Shown here: piece after piece, positions 1-8,345 of the stretch
Numbering within the stretch: position 1 is the first letter of the stretch
Layout of the letters: every line of letters begins with the position of its first letter
Position numbers and translations under genes: made by a program
Notes under the pieces: generated by a model
Databases searched by the model: none
The model's input: only the letters and a program-made list of their open reading frames with translations
Told to the model about the DNA's origin: nothing
From: Solidesulfovibrio sp.
GTDB lineage: Bacteria; Desulfobacterota; Desulfovibrionia; Desulfovibrionales; Desulfovibrionaceae
DNA: 39,751 nt
NCBI RefSeq assembly: GCF_038562415.1
Contig: NZ_JBCFBA010000019.1
Coordinates: 70,865 to 110,615, forward strand
Direction of reading: 5' to 3'

Positions 1-101
1 GGGGGGCCGGGGGGGCGGGGGCGGGGCCCCGCCCGCCCCACGGCCGGGGAAAGGCCCGACAGGCAGGCCGAAACGAAAACGAGCAGCAGCGCTTTGAGCA
101 T
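1..101 (-). CDS. possible lipoprotein or secreted protein, N-terminus only
   Basis: This is a minus-strand reading frame that starts at an ATG at 101 and runs off the left edge after about 33 codons. The first 24 residues look like an export signal: a lysine at position 3, then a leucine/valine-rich core (LLLVFV), then VSAC, which fits a lipobox with the cysteine at residue 13. An AAAGGA ribosome binding site lies about 7 bases upstream. The start lies 15 bases after the stop of the DUF523/DUF1722 gene, so the two are probably co-transcribed. The visible part after the signal is proline and glycine rich, which could simply reflect the extreme GC content here. Function cannot be judged. Confidence 0.45.
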   Translation of the reverse strand, partial: MLKALLLVFVSACLSGLSPAVGRAGPRPRPPGP

Positions 102-116
102 GGGTGGTCCTTTGGC

Positions 117-1076
117 CTAGGCGTGGTTGCGCAGTTTGAGCTCCACGGGGTGGGGGCGCAGGTAGTGCTGGCCCTGGAGGTAGGCGACCTCGAACTTGCG
201 GGCGTAGTGGGCGCACAGGGTCACGGGCACGATCAGCGGCACGTGCCCGGCCCGGTAGGTGGCGATGCATTCGCGCAGCTCGGCCTTGTCCCCGGCATCG
301 AGGTGTTTCTTGAAATAGGCGGCGATGTGCTCGAGGACGTTGACGTGCTTGGCGGTGGTGGCCGGCAGGGCCAGCGCCCGCATGAGCACGGTTTCGTAGG
401 AAATCCTGAGGGCGTCTGCGGGCCAGGCCTTGGCCTCGGCCGTGAGCCGGCCGAGCGCCCGGGCCATCTCCGGGCTGTGGGCCATCAGGAGCAGCTTGTG
501 GCTGGCGGTGAAGGCGATCAGCCGGGCGGTCAGCCCCGCGTGGCCGTCGCCGGTCAGCGTCTCGCGCCAGCGGCTCAAGGTGAAGATGCGCTCGATGAAG
601 TTTTCGCGCAGTTTGTCGTCGTGCAGCCGGCCTTCGTCTTCCGCGGGGACCAGGGGAAAGGCGTCCAGGAAGGCCCGGGCGAAAAGCCCGGTGCCGCGTT
701 CCACGGGGGAGCCCTTGTCGTTGTAGACCTTGACCCGGGTCATGCCGCTGGACGGGGACTTGGCCTTGAAAATGAAACCGCACAGGTTCGCCTCGGCCAG
801 TTCCGCCACGCGACGGGCCGCGAAATCCCGCATGCGCTCGGTCAGGTCGACCCCGGTCCTGATGGTCACCAGGCGCGGGGCGGCCGGGTCGCCCACAAGG
901 CGCATGGCCTCGCGGGGCACGGGCAGGCCGCATTCCACCTCGGGGCACACGGGCACGAATTCGAAGAATTTGCCCAGCGTTTCCACCACATAGGCGTCGC
1001 GCTTGTGGCCGCCGTCGTAGCGGACGTGTTGCCCGAGCAGGCAGGCGCTCACCCCCACGCGGATCGTCTCGCCCAT
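117..1076 (-). CDS. DUF523 and DUF1722 domain protein (YbgA-like)
   Basis: A 319-residue protein. The N-terminal half (about residues 1-150) matches DUF523: it opens with VGVSACLLGQHVRYDGGHKR and contains a CPEVECGLPVPREAMRL segment, both typical of that family with its conserved cysteines. The C-terminal half (about 190-315) is the DUF1722/YbgA domain. Fusions of the two are common in Proteobacteria; their biochemical role is not established. I chose the ATG at 1076 rather than an upstream start at 1211, because homology begins here and a GGGAGAA ribosome binding site precedes it. The upstream extension runs through a GC-rich intergenic repeat and would be an artefact. The gene diverges from the HAD gene that follows. 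Confidence 0.9.
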   Translation of the reverse strand: MGETIRVGVSACLLGQHVRYDGGHKRDAYVVETLGKFFEFVPVCPEVECGLPVPREAMRLVGDPAAPRLVTIRTGVDLTERMRDFAARRVAELAEANLCGFIFKAKSPSSGMTRVKVYNDKGSPVERGTGLFARAFLDAFPLVPAEDEGRLHDDKLRENFIERIFTLSRWRETLTGDGHAGLTARLIAFTASHKLLLMAHSPEMARALGRLTAEAKAWPADALRISYETVLMRALALPATTAKHVNVLEHIAAYFKKHLDAGDKAELRECIATYRAGHVPLIVPVTLCAHYARKFEVAYLQGQHYLRPHPVELKLRNHA

Positions 1077-1120
1077 GTCTCGTTCTCCCTGGCTATGCCT
1101 CGCCGCCGCTTCTTCGCTTC

Positions 1121-1183
1121 CCCCCCATGGAGGGGGTCCGGGGGGCATCATGCCCACCGGCGGGGTCTGGGGCAGAGCCCCAG
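1121..1183. repeat. GC-rich intergenic hairpin repeat, copy 1 (inverted orientation)
   Basis: This copy lies in the divergent gap between the DUF523 gene and the HAD gene. It contains the same blocks as the other copies in reverse: CCCCCATGGAGGGGG, GTCCGGGGGGCATCATG, an ACCGGCGGGG block and the hairpin CTGGGG-cagag-CCCCAG (1167-1183). The closest relative in the window is the copy at 7024-7100. Confidence 0.7.
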
Positions 1184-1300
1184 TCTTCTCTTCCCTTCCC
1201 CCCATTCCCAACTTGATCGGCGCCGGGGAACCGGCTAAAGGCCAACGGGCGTCCCTGATACTACGGCCTTCGGGCCGGCAAGGGAAGCGCGGGAGGCGAT

Positions 1301-1954
1301 TTGGATCACGTGCTGGACGGGCTGTGCCGCCCGGAGACCATCTTTTTCGATTTCGGCGGCGTGCTGGCCGAGGAGGGCTTTCGCGAGGGGCTGACGGCCA
1401 TCGCCCGCAGCCTCGGCCGCGACCCCGTGGAATTCGTGCCCCTGGCCTACGAAATGGCCTGGGACACGGGGTTCGTCGTCGGCCGCTGCGACGAGGCCGG
1501 TTTCTGGCGCGCCTTCCGGGAGGCCACCGGCATCGAGGCCGCCGCGGCTTCCGACGCCTGGCTTTCGGATATGGTCCTGTCGCGGTTCGTCCCGCGTCCG
1601 CTCATGTTCGCCCTGGCCGACGCCGCCCGGTCCGCCGGCATGCGCACGGCCATTTTGAGCGACCAGACCGAGTGGTTGGAGCGCCTCGACGCCCGCCACG
1701 ACGTCTTTTCCCATTTCGACGCGGTGTTCAACAGCTACCGGCATGGCCTGTCCAAGCGCGACGCCGCCTTTTTCGAGCTGGCCCTGGCCGCCATGGGCAC
1801 CCGGGCCGAGGCCTCGCTTTTCATCGACGACGCGCCGCGCAACGTGGACCTGGCCGCCTCGCTCGGCTTTCACACCATCCTCTACCGCGACGAGGCCGGT
1901 TTTTTCCGCGACCTGGCCGCCGTCTGCCCGACCCTTGGAGCGCCGCGTGTATAA
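1301..1954 (+). CDS. HAD-superfamily hydrolase (subfamily IA, YihX-like)
   Basis: A 217-residue soluble protein with all four HAD motifs: motif I IFFDFGGVL with the nucleophile Asp17, motif II around ILSDQTEW, the motif III lysine in SKRDAAFF, and motif IV FIDDAPRNV. The DFGGV form, lacking the second Asp of the DxD pair, resembles YihX-like members that act on sugar phosphates or other small phosphoesters; the substrate is unknown. The start is a TTG with a strong GGGAGG site 4-5 bases upstream; a GTG nine bases on is an alternative. Its 3' end overlaps the psd start by 8 bases, so the two are translationally coupled and a link to phospholipid metabolism is possible but unproven. Confidence 0.85.
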   Translation: MDHVLDGLCRPETIFFDFGGVLAEEGFREGLTAIARSLGRDPVEFVPLAYEMAWDTGFVVGRCDEAGFWRAFREATGIEAAAASDAWLSDMVLSRFVPRPLMFALADAARSAGMRTAILSDQTEWLERLDARHDVFSHFDAVFNSYRHGLSKRDAAFFELALAAMGTRAEASLFIDDAPRNVDLAASLGFHTILYRDEAGFFRDLAAVCPTLGAPRV

Positions 1955-2591
1955 TCCCATTCTCGGTTTCGCCCGCGACGGCTGGCCCATCATCGGCCTG
2001 TTCGCCCTGGCCACCGTCGTCATGGCCCTGTTGCGCTGGCCGGTGCCGGCCGTCATTGTCCTTGCCGCCACGGCCTTTTGCCTCAATTTCTTCCGCGACC
2101 CCGACCGGGCCTCGCCGCGCGAGCCCGGCCTCGCCGTGGCCCCGGCCGACGGCGTGGTCTGCAAGATGGGCCAGGCGCCCGATCCGCTTTCCGGCGAGAT
2201 GCGCCAGGTCGTGTGCATTTTCATGAACGTCTTCAACGTCCACGTGAACCGGGCCGTCGTGGACGGCACGGTGACCGAAGTCCGCTACATCCCGGGGAAA
2301 TTTTTCAACGCTTCCCTGGACAAGGCCTCCACGGACAACGAGCGCAACGTGATCGGCCTTCGCGACGCGGACGGCGGGCAGTGGTCCGTGGTCCAGATCG
2401 CCGGGCTGATTGCCCGGCGCATCGTGTGCAAGGCCGCGCCCGGCGACAAGCTGGCCCGGGGCGAGCGCTACGGCATGATCAAGTTCGGCTCGCGCCTTGA
2501 CGTCTATTTGCCGCATGGGTATCATCCGGCCGTCGCAATGGGCCAGAAGACCATGGCGGGTGTCACCGTCCTGGCGAAAAAGGCCGAGTAG
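1947..2591 (+). CDS. psd: phosphatidylserine decarboxylase proenzyme
   Basis: Decarboxylates phosphatidylserine to phosphatidylethanolamine at the inner membrane. The 214-residue length matches the short class of this enzyme found in deltaproteobacteria and archaea. One or two hydrophobic segments occupy about residues 10-45, followed by the FFRDPDR motif typical of the family. The self-cleavage site that creates the pyruvoyl group is the KFGSR motif near the C-terminus, with Ser182 as the likely residue converted to pyruvate. The GTG start at 1947 overlaps the HAD gene by 8 bases and has a GGAG site within that gene. The next gene, pssA, starts 12 bases later and supplies the substrate. Confidence 0.95.
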   Translation: MYNPILGFARDGWPIIGLFALATVVMALLRWPVPAVIVLAATAFCLNFFRDPDRASPREPGLAVAPADGVVCKMGQAPDPLSGEMRQVVCIFMNVFNVHVNRAVVDGTVTEVRYIPGKFFNASLDKASTDNERNVIGLRDADGGQWSVVQIAGLIARRIVCKAAPGDKLARGERYGMIKFGSRLDVYLPHGYHPAVAMGQKTMAGVTVLAKKAE

Positions 2592-2603
2592 CAGCGCGTT
2601 TCG

Positions 2604-3377
2604 ATGGAAGAAAAAATCACCCAGAGCCGGGCTCGCAGGAGCGTCTACATCCTGCCGAACCTGTTCACCATGGCGAGCCTGTTCGCCGGCTTTCTGGGCA
2701 TGCTCTGGGCCATCGAGGGCCGTTTCGACATGACCTCCCTGGCCATTCTCTTCTCCTGCCTTTTCGACGGCCTCGACGGCAAGGTGGCCAGGCTGACCGG
2801 CACCAGCAGCGACTTCGGCGTCCAGTTCGATTCGCTCTCCGACCTCGTGGCCTTCGGCGTCACCCCGGCCGTCATGGTCTACCAGTGGCAGCTGTCCCAG
2901 TTCGGGCGCCTGGGCATCCTGGCCGCCTTCATGCTGGTGGCCTGCGGCGCCCTGCGCCTGGCCCGCTTCAACGTCATGTCCGGCAAGGTCTCGGCGTCCA
3001 AGAAGTTTTTCGTCGGGCTGCCCATCCCGGCCGCCGGCTGCATGATCGCCCTGGCCTACATGTTCGAGCGCTACCTGCCCGGGGAGATCGCCGCCCTGGT
3101 CGTGCCCAAGGCCTGCCTGGGCCTGGTCTACGCCCTGTCCTTCCTCATGGTCAGCCGGGTGCGCTACGCCTCCTTCAAGGAGTTCGGGCTGGTCAAGGCC
3201 CATCCCTTCAGCGCCATGGTCACGGCCATGCTCCTGTTCGTGGTGGTGGCCTCGGAGCCCTGGTTCATGGGCTTCCTGCTCTTTTCGGCCTACCTCCTGT
3301 CCGGTCCCCTCTACACCTTCTTCGTTCTGCCGCGCCGCGCCTCCAAGCTACGGGAGCCCCTCCAGGAGCTCTCATAA
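2604..3377 (+). CDS. pssA: CDP-diacylglycerol-serine O-phosphatidyltransferase
   Basis: Makes phosphatidylserine from CDP-diacylglycerol and serine, the step before Psd. This 257-residue membrane protein carries the CDP-alcohol phosphotransferase signature from about residue 54: FDGLDGKVARLTG, then DFGVQFDSLSD, which together give the DGx2ARx8Gx3Dx3D pattern. It has six to eight hydrophobic segments spread over the protein, as expected for the PssA type II family. It lies 12 bases after psd, so the pair forms a compact phosphatidylethanolamine operon. No strong ribosome binding site is visible, which suggests coupling to psd. Confidence 0.95.
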   Translation: MEEKITQSRARRSVYILPNLFTMASLFAGFLGMLWAIEGRFDMTSLAILFSCLFDGLDGKVARLTGTSSDFGVQFDSLSDLVAFGVTPAVMVYQWQLSQFGRLGILAAFMLVACGALRLARFNVMSGKVSASKKFFVGLPIPAAGCMIALAYMFERYLPGEIAALVVPKACLGLVYALSFLMVSRVRYASFKEFGLVKAHPFSAMVTAMLLFVVVASEPWFMGFLLFSAYLLSGPLYTFFVLPRRASKLREPLQELS

Positions 3378-3483
3378 AATCGTCATCTCCTTTCTGACAT
3401 TACTTGTCATCGTCCGGGGCCTCGGCTAACCAGCAAGCGCTGGTGCGCGCCGCGTCCCGCCGCATCCCGCGCCCGGCGCGGGA
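3364..3483 (+). promoter_or_regulatory. candidate leucine-type leader ahead of leuA
   Basis: The gap between pssA and leuA contains an open frame (3376-3429) reading KIVISFLTLLVIVRGLG and then TAA, very rich in Leu, Ile and Val. An AGGAG lies at 3364-3368, but there is no ATG/GTG/TTG in frame, so any start would have to be unusual (ATC at 3379 or CTG at 3394). Downstream are a small hairpin ACCAGC/GCTGGT (3429-3444) and an 8-bp hairpin TCCCGCGC/GCGCGGGA (3465-3483). The arm at 3474-3480 could alternatively pair with 3446-3452. No U tract follows, so if this is an attenuator it is not a standard intrinsic one. Confidence 0.3.
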
Positions 3484-3501
3484 CACACGAAGGAGATTCC
3501 C

Positions 3502-5043
3502 ATGTCCGCCGATACCAGGGTCTACATTTTTGACACCACGCTCCGCGACGGCGAACAGTCGCCCGGGGCCACCATGACCCGCGAGGAAAAAATCCGCATG
3601 GCCCGCCAGCTCGAAACGCTCGGCGTGGACGTGATCGAGGCCGGCTTTCCGGCCGCCAGCGTCGGCGATTTCGAGGCCGTGGCCGCCATTGCCGCTGCCG
3701 TGGAAAAGCCGGTGGTCGCCGCCCTGTGCCGGGCCCTGCCCTCGGACATCGACCGGGGCTTCGAAGCCATCAAGGGCGCCAAGCGCAGGCGCATCCACAC
3801 GTTTTTGGCCACCTCGGCCCTGCACATGGAGCACAAGCTCGGCAAGACCCCGGCGCAGGTGCTGGAGATGGCCGAGGCGGCCGTCAAACACGCCGTGTCC
3901 AAGGGCGTCGAGGTCCAGTTCTCGGCCGAGGACGCCTCGCGCTCCGACCGGGACTTCCTGGTCGAAGTCTGCAACCGCGTGATCGCCGCGGGCGCCACCA
4001 TCGTCAACATCCCGGACACCGTGGGCTACGCCCAGCCGGCCGAATTCGCCGACCTCATCCGGTATTTGCTCGAAAACGTCAACGGCGCGGACACGGTCAC
4101 CTTCGCCGTCCACTGCCACAACGACCTGGGCCTGGCCGTGGCCAACACCCTGGCCGCGCTCCATGCCGGCGCCCGCCAGGCCGAGGTGACGCTGTCCGGC
4201 ATCGGCGAACGGGCCGGCAACGCCTCCCTCGAACAGGTGGTGATGGGCCTCAATACCCGGCCCAACTATTATAATCTGACCACGGGCATCGTCACCGAGG
4301 AGCTGTTCCCGTCCTGTCGGCGCCTGTCCGGCATCATCGGCCAGCCCATCCCGCCCTATGCCCCCATCATCGGCCGCAACGCCTTTGCCCACGAATCCGG
4401 CATCCACCAGCACGGCGTGCTCAAAGACCGCCGCACCTACGAGATCATGACCGCCGAGAACATCGGCCGCAAGGGCGCGGTGGTGGTCCTCGGCAAGCAC
4501 TCCGGCCGCCATGCCCTGGACGCCAAGGTCAAGGAACTCAACTACAAGCTCACCGACGACGAGCTCAAGGTCGTCTTCGACGCCGTCAAGGCCCTGGCCG
4601 ACCGCAAGCAGCGCATCCTCGACGAGGACATCGAGGCGCTCATCCTCGAAAAGGTGCTGCGCCGGCCCGACCATTACGCCCTCAAATATCTCTCCGTGCA
4701 CTGCGGCAACGTGGAACTCGCCCCCTCGGCCGTGGTCCTCATGGACGTCGAAGGCAGGGAAGTGCGCCACTATTCGTCCGGTTCCGGCCCGGTCGACGCC
4801 TCCTTCAATGCCGTATGCGAGGCCGTGGGCAAGAAGCCCGAACTGGAGGAATTCCACATCAACGCCATCACCGGCGGCACCGACGCCCAGGGCGAGGTGA
4901 CCGTGCGGGTGCGCGACGGCGAGGCGACGGCCGTCGGCCGCGGCGTCCACGACGATGTCATCATGGCGAGCACGCTCGCTTTCATCAACGCACTCAACCG
5001 GTTGGCCAAAAAGGAGGGAGACCGGATATGCCCGCAACTTTAG
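3502..5043 (+). CDS. leuA: 2-isopropylmalate synthase
   Basis: Condenses acetyl-CoA with 2-ketoisovalerate, the committed step of leucine synthesis. The 513-residue length fits the bacterial enzyme. The N-terminal TIM-barrel carries [13 protein letters not shown] (residues 10-22), the metal-binding [12 protein letters not shown] near residue 200, and [13 protein letters not shown] near 230. The C-terminal third (about 390-500) is the regulatory domain that binds leucine in this family, so feedback inhibition is likely. The ATG at 3502 follows an AAGGAG site. The gene overlaps leuC by 16 bases and heads the leucine cluster. A Leu/Ile/Val-rich open frame lies just upstream. Confidence 0.97.
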   Translation: MSADTRVYIFDTTLRDGEQSPGATMTREEKIRMARQLETLGVDVIEAGFPAASVGDFEAVAAIAAAVEKPVVAALCRALPSDIDRGFEAIKGAKRRRIHTFLATSALHMEHKLGKTPAQVLEMAEAAVKHAVSKGVEVQFSAEDASRSDRDFLVEVCNRVIAAGATIVNIPDTVGYAQPAEFADLIRYLLENVNGADTVTFAVHCHNDLGLAVANTLAALHAGARQAEVTLSGIGERAGNASLEQVVMGLNTRPNYYNLTTGIVTEELFPSCRRLSGIIGQPIPPYAPIIGRNAFAHESGIHQHGVLKDRRTYEIMTAENIGRKGAVVVLGKHSGRHALDAKVKELNYKLTDDELKVVFDAVKALADRKQRILDEDIEALILEKVLRRPDHYALKYLSVHCGNVELAPSAVVLMDVEGREVRHYSSGSGPVDASFNAVCEAVGKKPELEEFHINAITGGTDAQGEVTVRVRDGEATAVGRGVHDDVIMASTLAFINALNRLAKKEGDRICPQL

Positions 5044-6287
5044 CCGAGAAACTGCTGCAGGCCCACAGCGACGAACAGGTCACCGGACCGGGCCAGATCG
5101 TGCGCTGCCGGTTGTCCCTGGTTTTGGCCAACGACATCACCGCGCCGCTGGCGATTAAGTCCTTCAAGAAGATGGGCGCCGCCGCCGTCTTCGACAAGGA
5201 CAAGGTGGCCATCGTGGCCGACCACTTCACGCCGAACAAGGACATCGCCTCGGCCGAGCAGGTCAAGGTCTGCCGCGAGTTCGCCAAGGAAATGGGCATC
5301 ACCCATTACTACGAGGGCGGCAACGTCGGTGTCGAGCATGCCCTGCTGCCGGAACTGGGCCTGGTCGGCCCCGGCGACGTGGTCATCGGCGCCGACTCCC
5401 ACACCTGCACCTACGGGGGCCTGGGCGCCTTCGCCACGGGCATGGGCTCCACGGACATCGCCGCCGGCATGGCCCTGGGCGAGACCTGGTTCAAGGTGCC
5501 GCCCACCATCCAGGTCGTGCTGACCGGCACGCTCGGCCAATACGTCGGCGGCAAGGACCTCATGCTCGCGCTCATCGGCGCCATCGGCGTCTCCGGCGCG
5601 CTGTACAAGGCCCTGGAATTCACCGGGCCGCTCGCCTCCGCGCTCTCCATCGAGGGCCGCATGACCATGTCCAACATGGCCATCGAGGCCGGCGGCAAGG
5701 TGGGGCTCTTCCCGGCCGACGCGAAAGCCCTGGAATACGCCGCCGCCCACGGCCGCAAAGGCGATGTCGCCTTGGCTGCCGACCCCGGCGCCACCTACGA
5801 GCGCGTCGTGACCATCGACGCCACGGGCATGGAGCCGCAGATCGCCTGCCCGCACCTGCCGGACAACGTCAAACCGGTGTCCGCCGTGGCCGGCCTGCGC
5901 GTGGACCAGGCCGTCATCGGATCGTGCACCAACGGCCGCATCGAGGACCTGCGCCAGGCCGCCGCCGTGCTTAAGGGCAAAAAGGTCCACAAGGACGTGC
6001 GCTGCATCGTCCTGCCGGCCACCCCCGCCATCTGGCGCCAAGCCCTGGCCGAAGGGTTGATCGCAACCTTCATGGACAGCGGCTGCATCGTCGGCCCGGC
6101 CACCTGCGGGCCGTGCCTGGGCGGCCACATGGGCATCCTGGCCGGCGGCGAACGGGCTATCGCCACCACCAACCGCAATTTCAAGGGCCGCATGGGCAGC
6201 CTCGACAGCGAAGTCTACCTCTCCGGCCCGGCCGCCGCGGCCGCCGCGGCGATTGCCGGTGAGATTGTGGACCCGGCGAAGGTGTAG
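5028..6287 (+). CDS. leuC: 3-isopropylmalate dehydratase large subunit
   Basis: Large subunit of isopropylmalate isomerase, an aconitase-family [4Fe-4S] enzyme that pairs with LeuD. The 419-residue length is that of the LeuC2/HacA-like type common in archaea and deltaproteobacteria, shorter than the enteric type. Motifs seen are [27 protein letters not shown] and the cluster ligands in [14 protein letters not shown]. The ATG at 5028 lies inside the end of leuA, behind AAGGAGGGAG, so translation is coupled. An upstream start at 4815 would read through leuA in another frame and is rejected. A GC-rich repeat follows before leuD. Confidence 0.97.
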   Translation: MPATLAEKLLQAHSDEQVTGPGQIVRCRLSLVLANDITAPLAIKSFKKMGAAAVFDKDKVAIVADHFTPNKDIASAEQVKVCREFAKEMGITHYYEGGNVGVEHALLPELGLVGPGDVVIGADSHTCTYGGLGAFATGMGSTDIAAGMALGETWFKVPPTIQVVLTGTLGQYVGGKDLMLALIGAIGVSGALYKALEFTGPLASALSIEGRMTMSNMAIEAGGKVGLFPADAKALEYAAAHGRKGDVALAADPGATYERVVTIDATGMEPQIACPHLPDNVKPVSAVAGLRVDQAVIGSCTNGRIEDLRQAAAVLKGKKVHKDVRCIVLPATPAIWRQALAEGLIATFMDSGCIVGPATCGPCLGGHMGILAGGERAIATTNRNFKGRMGSLDSEVYLSGPAAAAAAAIAGEIVDPAKV

Positions 6288-6313
6288 GGAAGAGGGAAGA
6301 GGGTAAGAGGAAG

Positions 6314-6365
6314 ATGCCTCCGGCGGCCGGGGGGCATGATGCCCCCCGGACCCCCCCGATGGGGG
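6314..6365. repeat. GC-rich intergenic hairpin repeat, copy 2
   Basis: It lies between leuC and leuD. It starts with ATGCCTCCGGCGGCC, the block shared by several copies, continues with GGGGGGCATGATGCCCCCC, a perfect inverted repeat, and ends with GGACCCCCCCGATGGGGG. The leuD ribosome binding site lies downstream of it. Confidence 0.75.
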
Positions 6366-6415
6366 AAGAAAGGGGGTGTCGGCCTGCGGCCGAGCAGAAC
6401 GCAAGGAGAGAGAGC

Positions 6416-6913
6416 ATGTTTCAAGGAAAAGCGCACAAGGTCGGGGCGCATATCGATACGGACGCCATCATTCCGGCCCGGTTCCTGGTCACCACCGACG
6501 TGGCCGAACTCGGGGCCAACTGCATGGAGGGCCTGGAGCCCGGCTGGATCAAACGGGTGAAAAAGGGCGACATCATGGTCGCCGGCGAGAACTTCGGCTG
6601 CGGCTCCTCGCGCGAGCACGCCCCGGTGGCCCTCCTCGGCGCCGGCATCCCCGTGGTCATCGCCCACAGCTTCGCCCGCATCTTCTACCGCAACGGCTTC
6701 AACATGGGCCTGGTACTGCTGGAGATCGGCGACGATGTGAGCAGAATCAGCGACGGCGACACCCTCAAAGTCGACGCCGACGCCGGCGTCATCGACAACC
6801 TGACCACGGGCGAAAAAATTCAATGCAAGCCCGTGCCGCCGTTTATGAAAGGCATCCTCGACGCCGGCGGCCTCATCCCCTACGTCAAGGAGAGGTTGGC
6901 GGCACGCGGGTAG
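6416..6913 (+). CDS. leuD: 3-isopropylmalate dehydratase small subunit
   Basis: Small (swivelling) subunit of isopropylmalate isomerase. The 165-residue length fits the short LeuD type that partners LeuC2. Near the N-terminus, [13 protein letters not shown] is the family hallmark, and [18 protein letters not shown] (from about residue 56) is the substrate-binding loop. The ATG at 6416 has an AAGGAGAG site; a start at 6314 would lie in the repeat and is rejected. It is separated from leuC by 128 bases and from leuB by 193 bases, both gaps filled with repeats. Confidence 0.96.
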   Translation: MFQGKAHKVGAHIDTDAIIPARFLVTTDVAELGANCMEGLEPGWIKRVKKGDIMVAGENFGCGSSREHAPVALLGAGIPVVIAHSFARIFYRNGFNMGLVLLEIGDDVSRISDGDTLKVDADAGVIDNLTTGEKIQCKPVPPFMKGILDAGGLIPYVKERLAARG

Positions 6914-6932
6914 CGTGAGGCAGGAGGAGGGA

Positions 6933-6993
6933 ATGCCTCCGGCGGCCAGGAGGGGGGTTACCCCCCTCCTGGACCACCCCTTCAGGGGGGAGG
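6933..6993. repeat. GC-rich intergenic hairpin repeat, copy 3
   Basis: Located just after leuD. It begins with ATGCCTCCGGCGGCC and contains the hairpin CCAGGAGGGGGG/CCCCCCTCCTGG, then GACCACCCCTTCAGGGGGG. The core is closely related to the copies at 11881 and 14041. Confidence 0.78.
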
Positions 6994-7023
6994 GTGCTGG
7001 TGGGCATGAGCAACGATAACTTA

Positions 7024-7100
7024 CCCCCCTATCCAGGGGGTCCGGGGGGGATGATCCCCCCCGGCGGGGTGCAGGGGCAGAGCCCCTGCCCGCCGGAGGC
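7024..7100. repeat. GC-rich intergenic hairpin repeat, copy 4 (inverted), containing the leuB ribosome binding site
   Basis: The copy is inverted relative to copy 3 and ends in GCCGGAGGC. It contains GGGGGGGATGATCCCCCC and the hairpin GCAGGGGCAGAGCCCCTGC. The GGAGG at 7095-7099 lies 7 bases before the leuB ATG, so the end of the repeat doubles as the leuB Shine-Dalgarno sequence. Confidence 0.75.
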
Positions 7101-7106
7101 GTATAT

Positions 7107-8183
7107 ATGCAATATACCATCTGTGTGATGCCGGGTGACGGCATAGGCCCCGAGATCGTGGCCGAGGCCAGGAAGGTGCTGGAGACGGTCGGCGGCGACT
7201 ACGCCCTGGAGTTCGCCTTTACCGAGGCGCTCATTGGCGGCGCGGCCATCGACGCCACGGGCGGCCCCCTGCCCGAGGCGACCGTCGCCGCCTGCCGGGC
7301 GGCCGACGCCGTGCTGCTCGGCGCCGTCGGCGGCCCGAAATGGGACACCATCGATCCGGCCATCCGCCCGGAAAAGGGCCTGCTCGGCATCCGCAAGGCC
7401 CTCGGGCTTTTCGCCAACCTGCGCCCGGCCAGGCTTTTTCCGGAGCTTGCCGCCGCCTGCTGCCTGCGCCCGGACATCGTCGGCAAGGGCCTCGACGTCA
7501 TGGTCGTGCGGGAACTGACCGGCGGGGCCTATTTCGGCGAACCGCGCGGCATCGAGGAGCGCGGCGGCGAGAAGGTGGGCTTTAACACCATGGTCTACGC
7601 CGAGCACGAGGTGCGCCGCATCGCCAAAGTCGGCTTCGAGACGGCCCGCAAGCGCCGGGGCAAGCTGTGCTCCGTGGACAAGGCCAACGTGCTTGACGTC
7701 TCGCGCCTGTGGCGGGCCGTGGTCCTGGAAGTGGCCAAGGACTACCCCGACGTGGAGCTGTCCCACATGTACGTGGACAACGCCGCCATGCAGCTCGTGC
7801 GCGACCCGTCCCAGTTCGACGTCATCGTGACCGAGAACCTCTTCGGCGACATCCTGTCCGACGAGGCGGCCGTGATCACCGGCTCCATCGGCATGCTGCC
7901 CTCGGCGTCGCTGGGCGCGGCCAACCCGGGCCTGTACGAGCCCATCCATGGCTCGGCCCCGGACATCGCCGGCCAGGACAAGGCCAATCCCCTGGCCACC
8001 ATCCTGTCCGTGGCCATGATGCTCAAGCATTCGTTTGGCGAGGCCAAGGCGGCCGAGGCCATCGAGGCGGCCTGCGCCAAGGTCCTGGCCGAGGGCTACC
8101 GCACCGGCGACATCATGGAACCCGGCAAGACCCTGGTCGGCTGCCAGGCCATGGGCGAACTGGTCGTGGCCCGGTTGGGGTAG
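7107..8183 (+). CDS. leuB: 3-isopropylmalate dehydrogenase
   Basis: NAD-dependent oxidative decarboxylation of 3-isopropylmalate, the third step of leucine synthesis. The 358-residue protein starts with [16 protein letters not shown], typical of the isocitrate/isopropylmalate dehydrogenase fold. It carries [17 protein letters not shown] near residue 132, the [14 protein letters not shown] catalytic-lysine segment and the [14 protein letters not shown] metal-binding segment around residue 246. The start ATG at 7107 takes its ribosome binding site from the upstream repeat. A probable terminator follows 17 bases after the stop, closing the leucine cluster. Confidence 0.97.
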   Translation: MQYTICVMPGDGIGPEIVAEARKVLETVGGDYALEFAFTEALIGGAAIDATGGPLPEATVAACRAADAVLLGAVGGPKWDTIDPAIRPEKGLLGIRKALGLFANLRPARLFPELAAACCLRPDIVGKGLDVMVVRELTGGAYFGEPRGIEERGGEKVGFNTMVYAEHEVRRIAKVGFETARKRRGKLCSVDKANVLDVSRLWRAVVLEVAKDYPDVELSHMYVDNAAMQLVRDPSQFDVIVTENLFGDILSDEAAVITGSIGMLPSASLGAANPGLYEPIHGSAPDIAGQDKANPLATILSVAMMLKHSFGEAKAAEAIEAACAKVLAEGYRTGDIMEPGKTLVGCQAMGELVVARLG

Positions 8184-8200
8184 CAACCGCTTGATATCAT

Positions 8201-8272
8201 GAGGCCCGGAAGGGGCCGGGACCGACTGCCGGTATTTGCCGGCCGTGGGGACTGGTTTTCCGGGCCTTTTTT
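8201..8272 (+). terminator. probable terminator with a structured loop between leuB and the ABC-F gene
   Basis: The arms AGGCCCGGAA (8202-8211) and TTCCGGGCCT (8258-8267) form a perfect 10-bp stem followed by a run of T. The 46-base loop can itself fold (GGCCGG with CCGGCC). It most likely terminates leuB transcription. Its position about 75 bases ahead of the ABC-F start means it could also serve as a leader element for that gene. Confidence 0.6.
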
Positions 8273-8345
8273 ACGTATGGAGGCCCGGCCGGCCACGTCC
8301 GGCAGGCTTGTCCCGGGCGGCCCCCGCGCCGCGCTCATGGAAGTT

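Noticed and set aside
123-1238. Long + strand open frame opposite the DUF523/DUF1722 gene
   Set aside because: It is a mirror frame caused by high GC; it is rich in Gly, Val and His and has no recognisable domain. The same reason removes the large opposite frames at 1821-3203, 3400-5037, 5040-6404, 7029-8186, 14785-16143, 22526-24262, 25009-27405, 28502-30211 and 30160-32700.
3465-3483. Hairpin ahead of leuA as an intrinsic terminator
   Set aside because: No T run follows; it ends a few bases before the ribosome binding site, so it is kept only as part of a candidate leader.
7742-8080. Minus-strand frame inside leuB
   Set aside because: Antisense mirror of a well-conserved enzyme with no ribosome binding site or domain.
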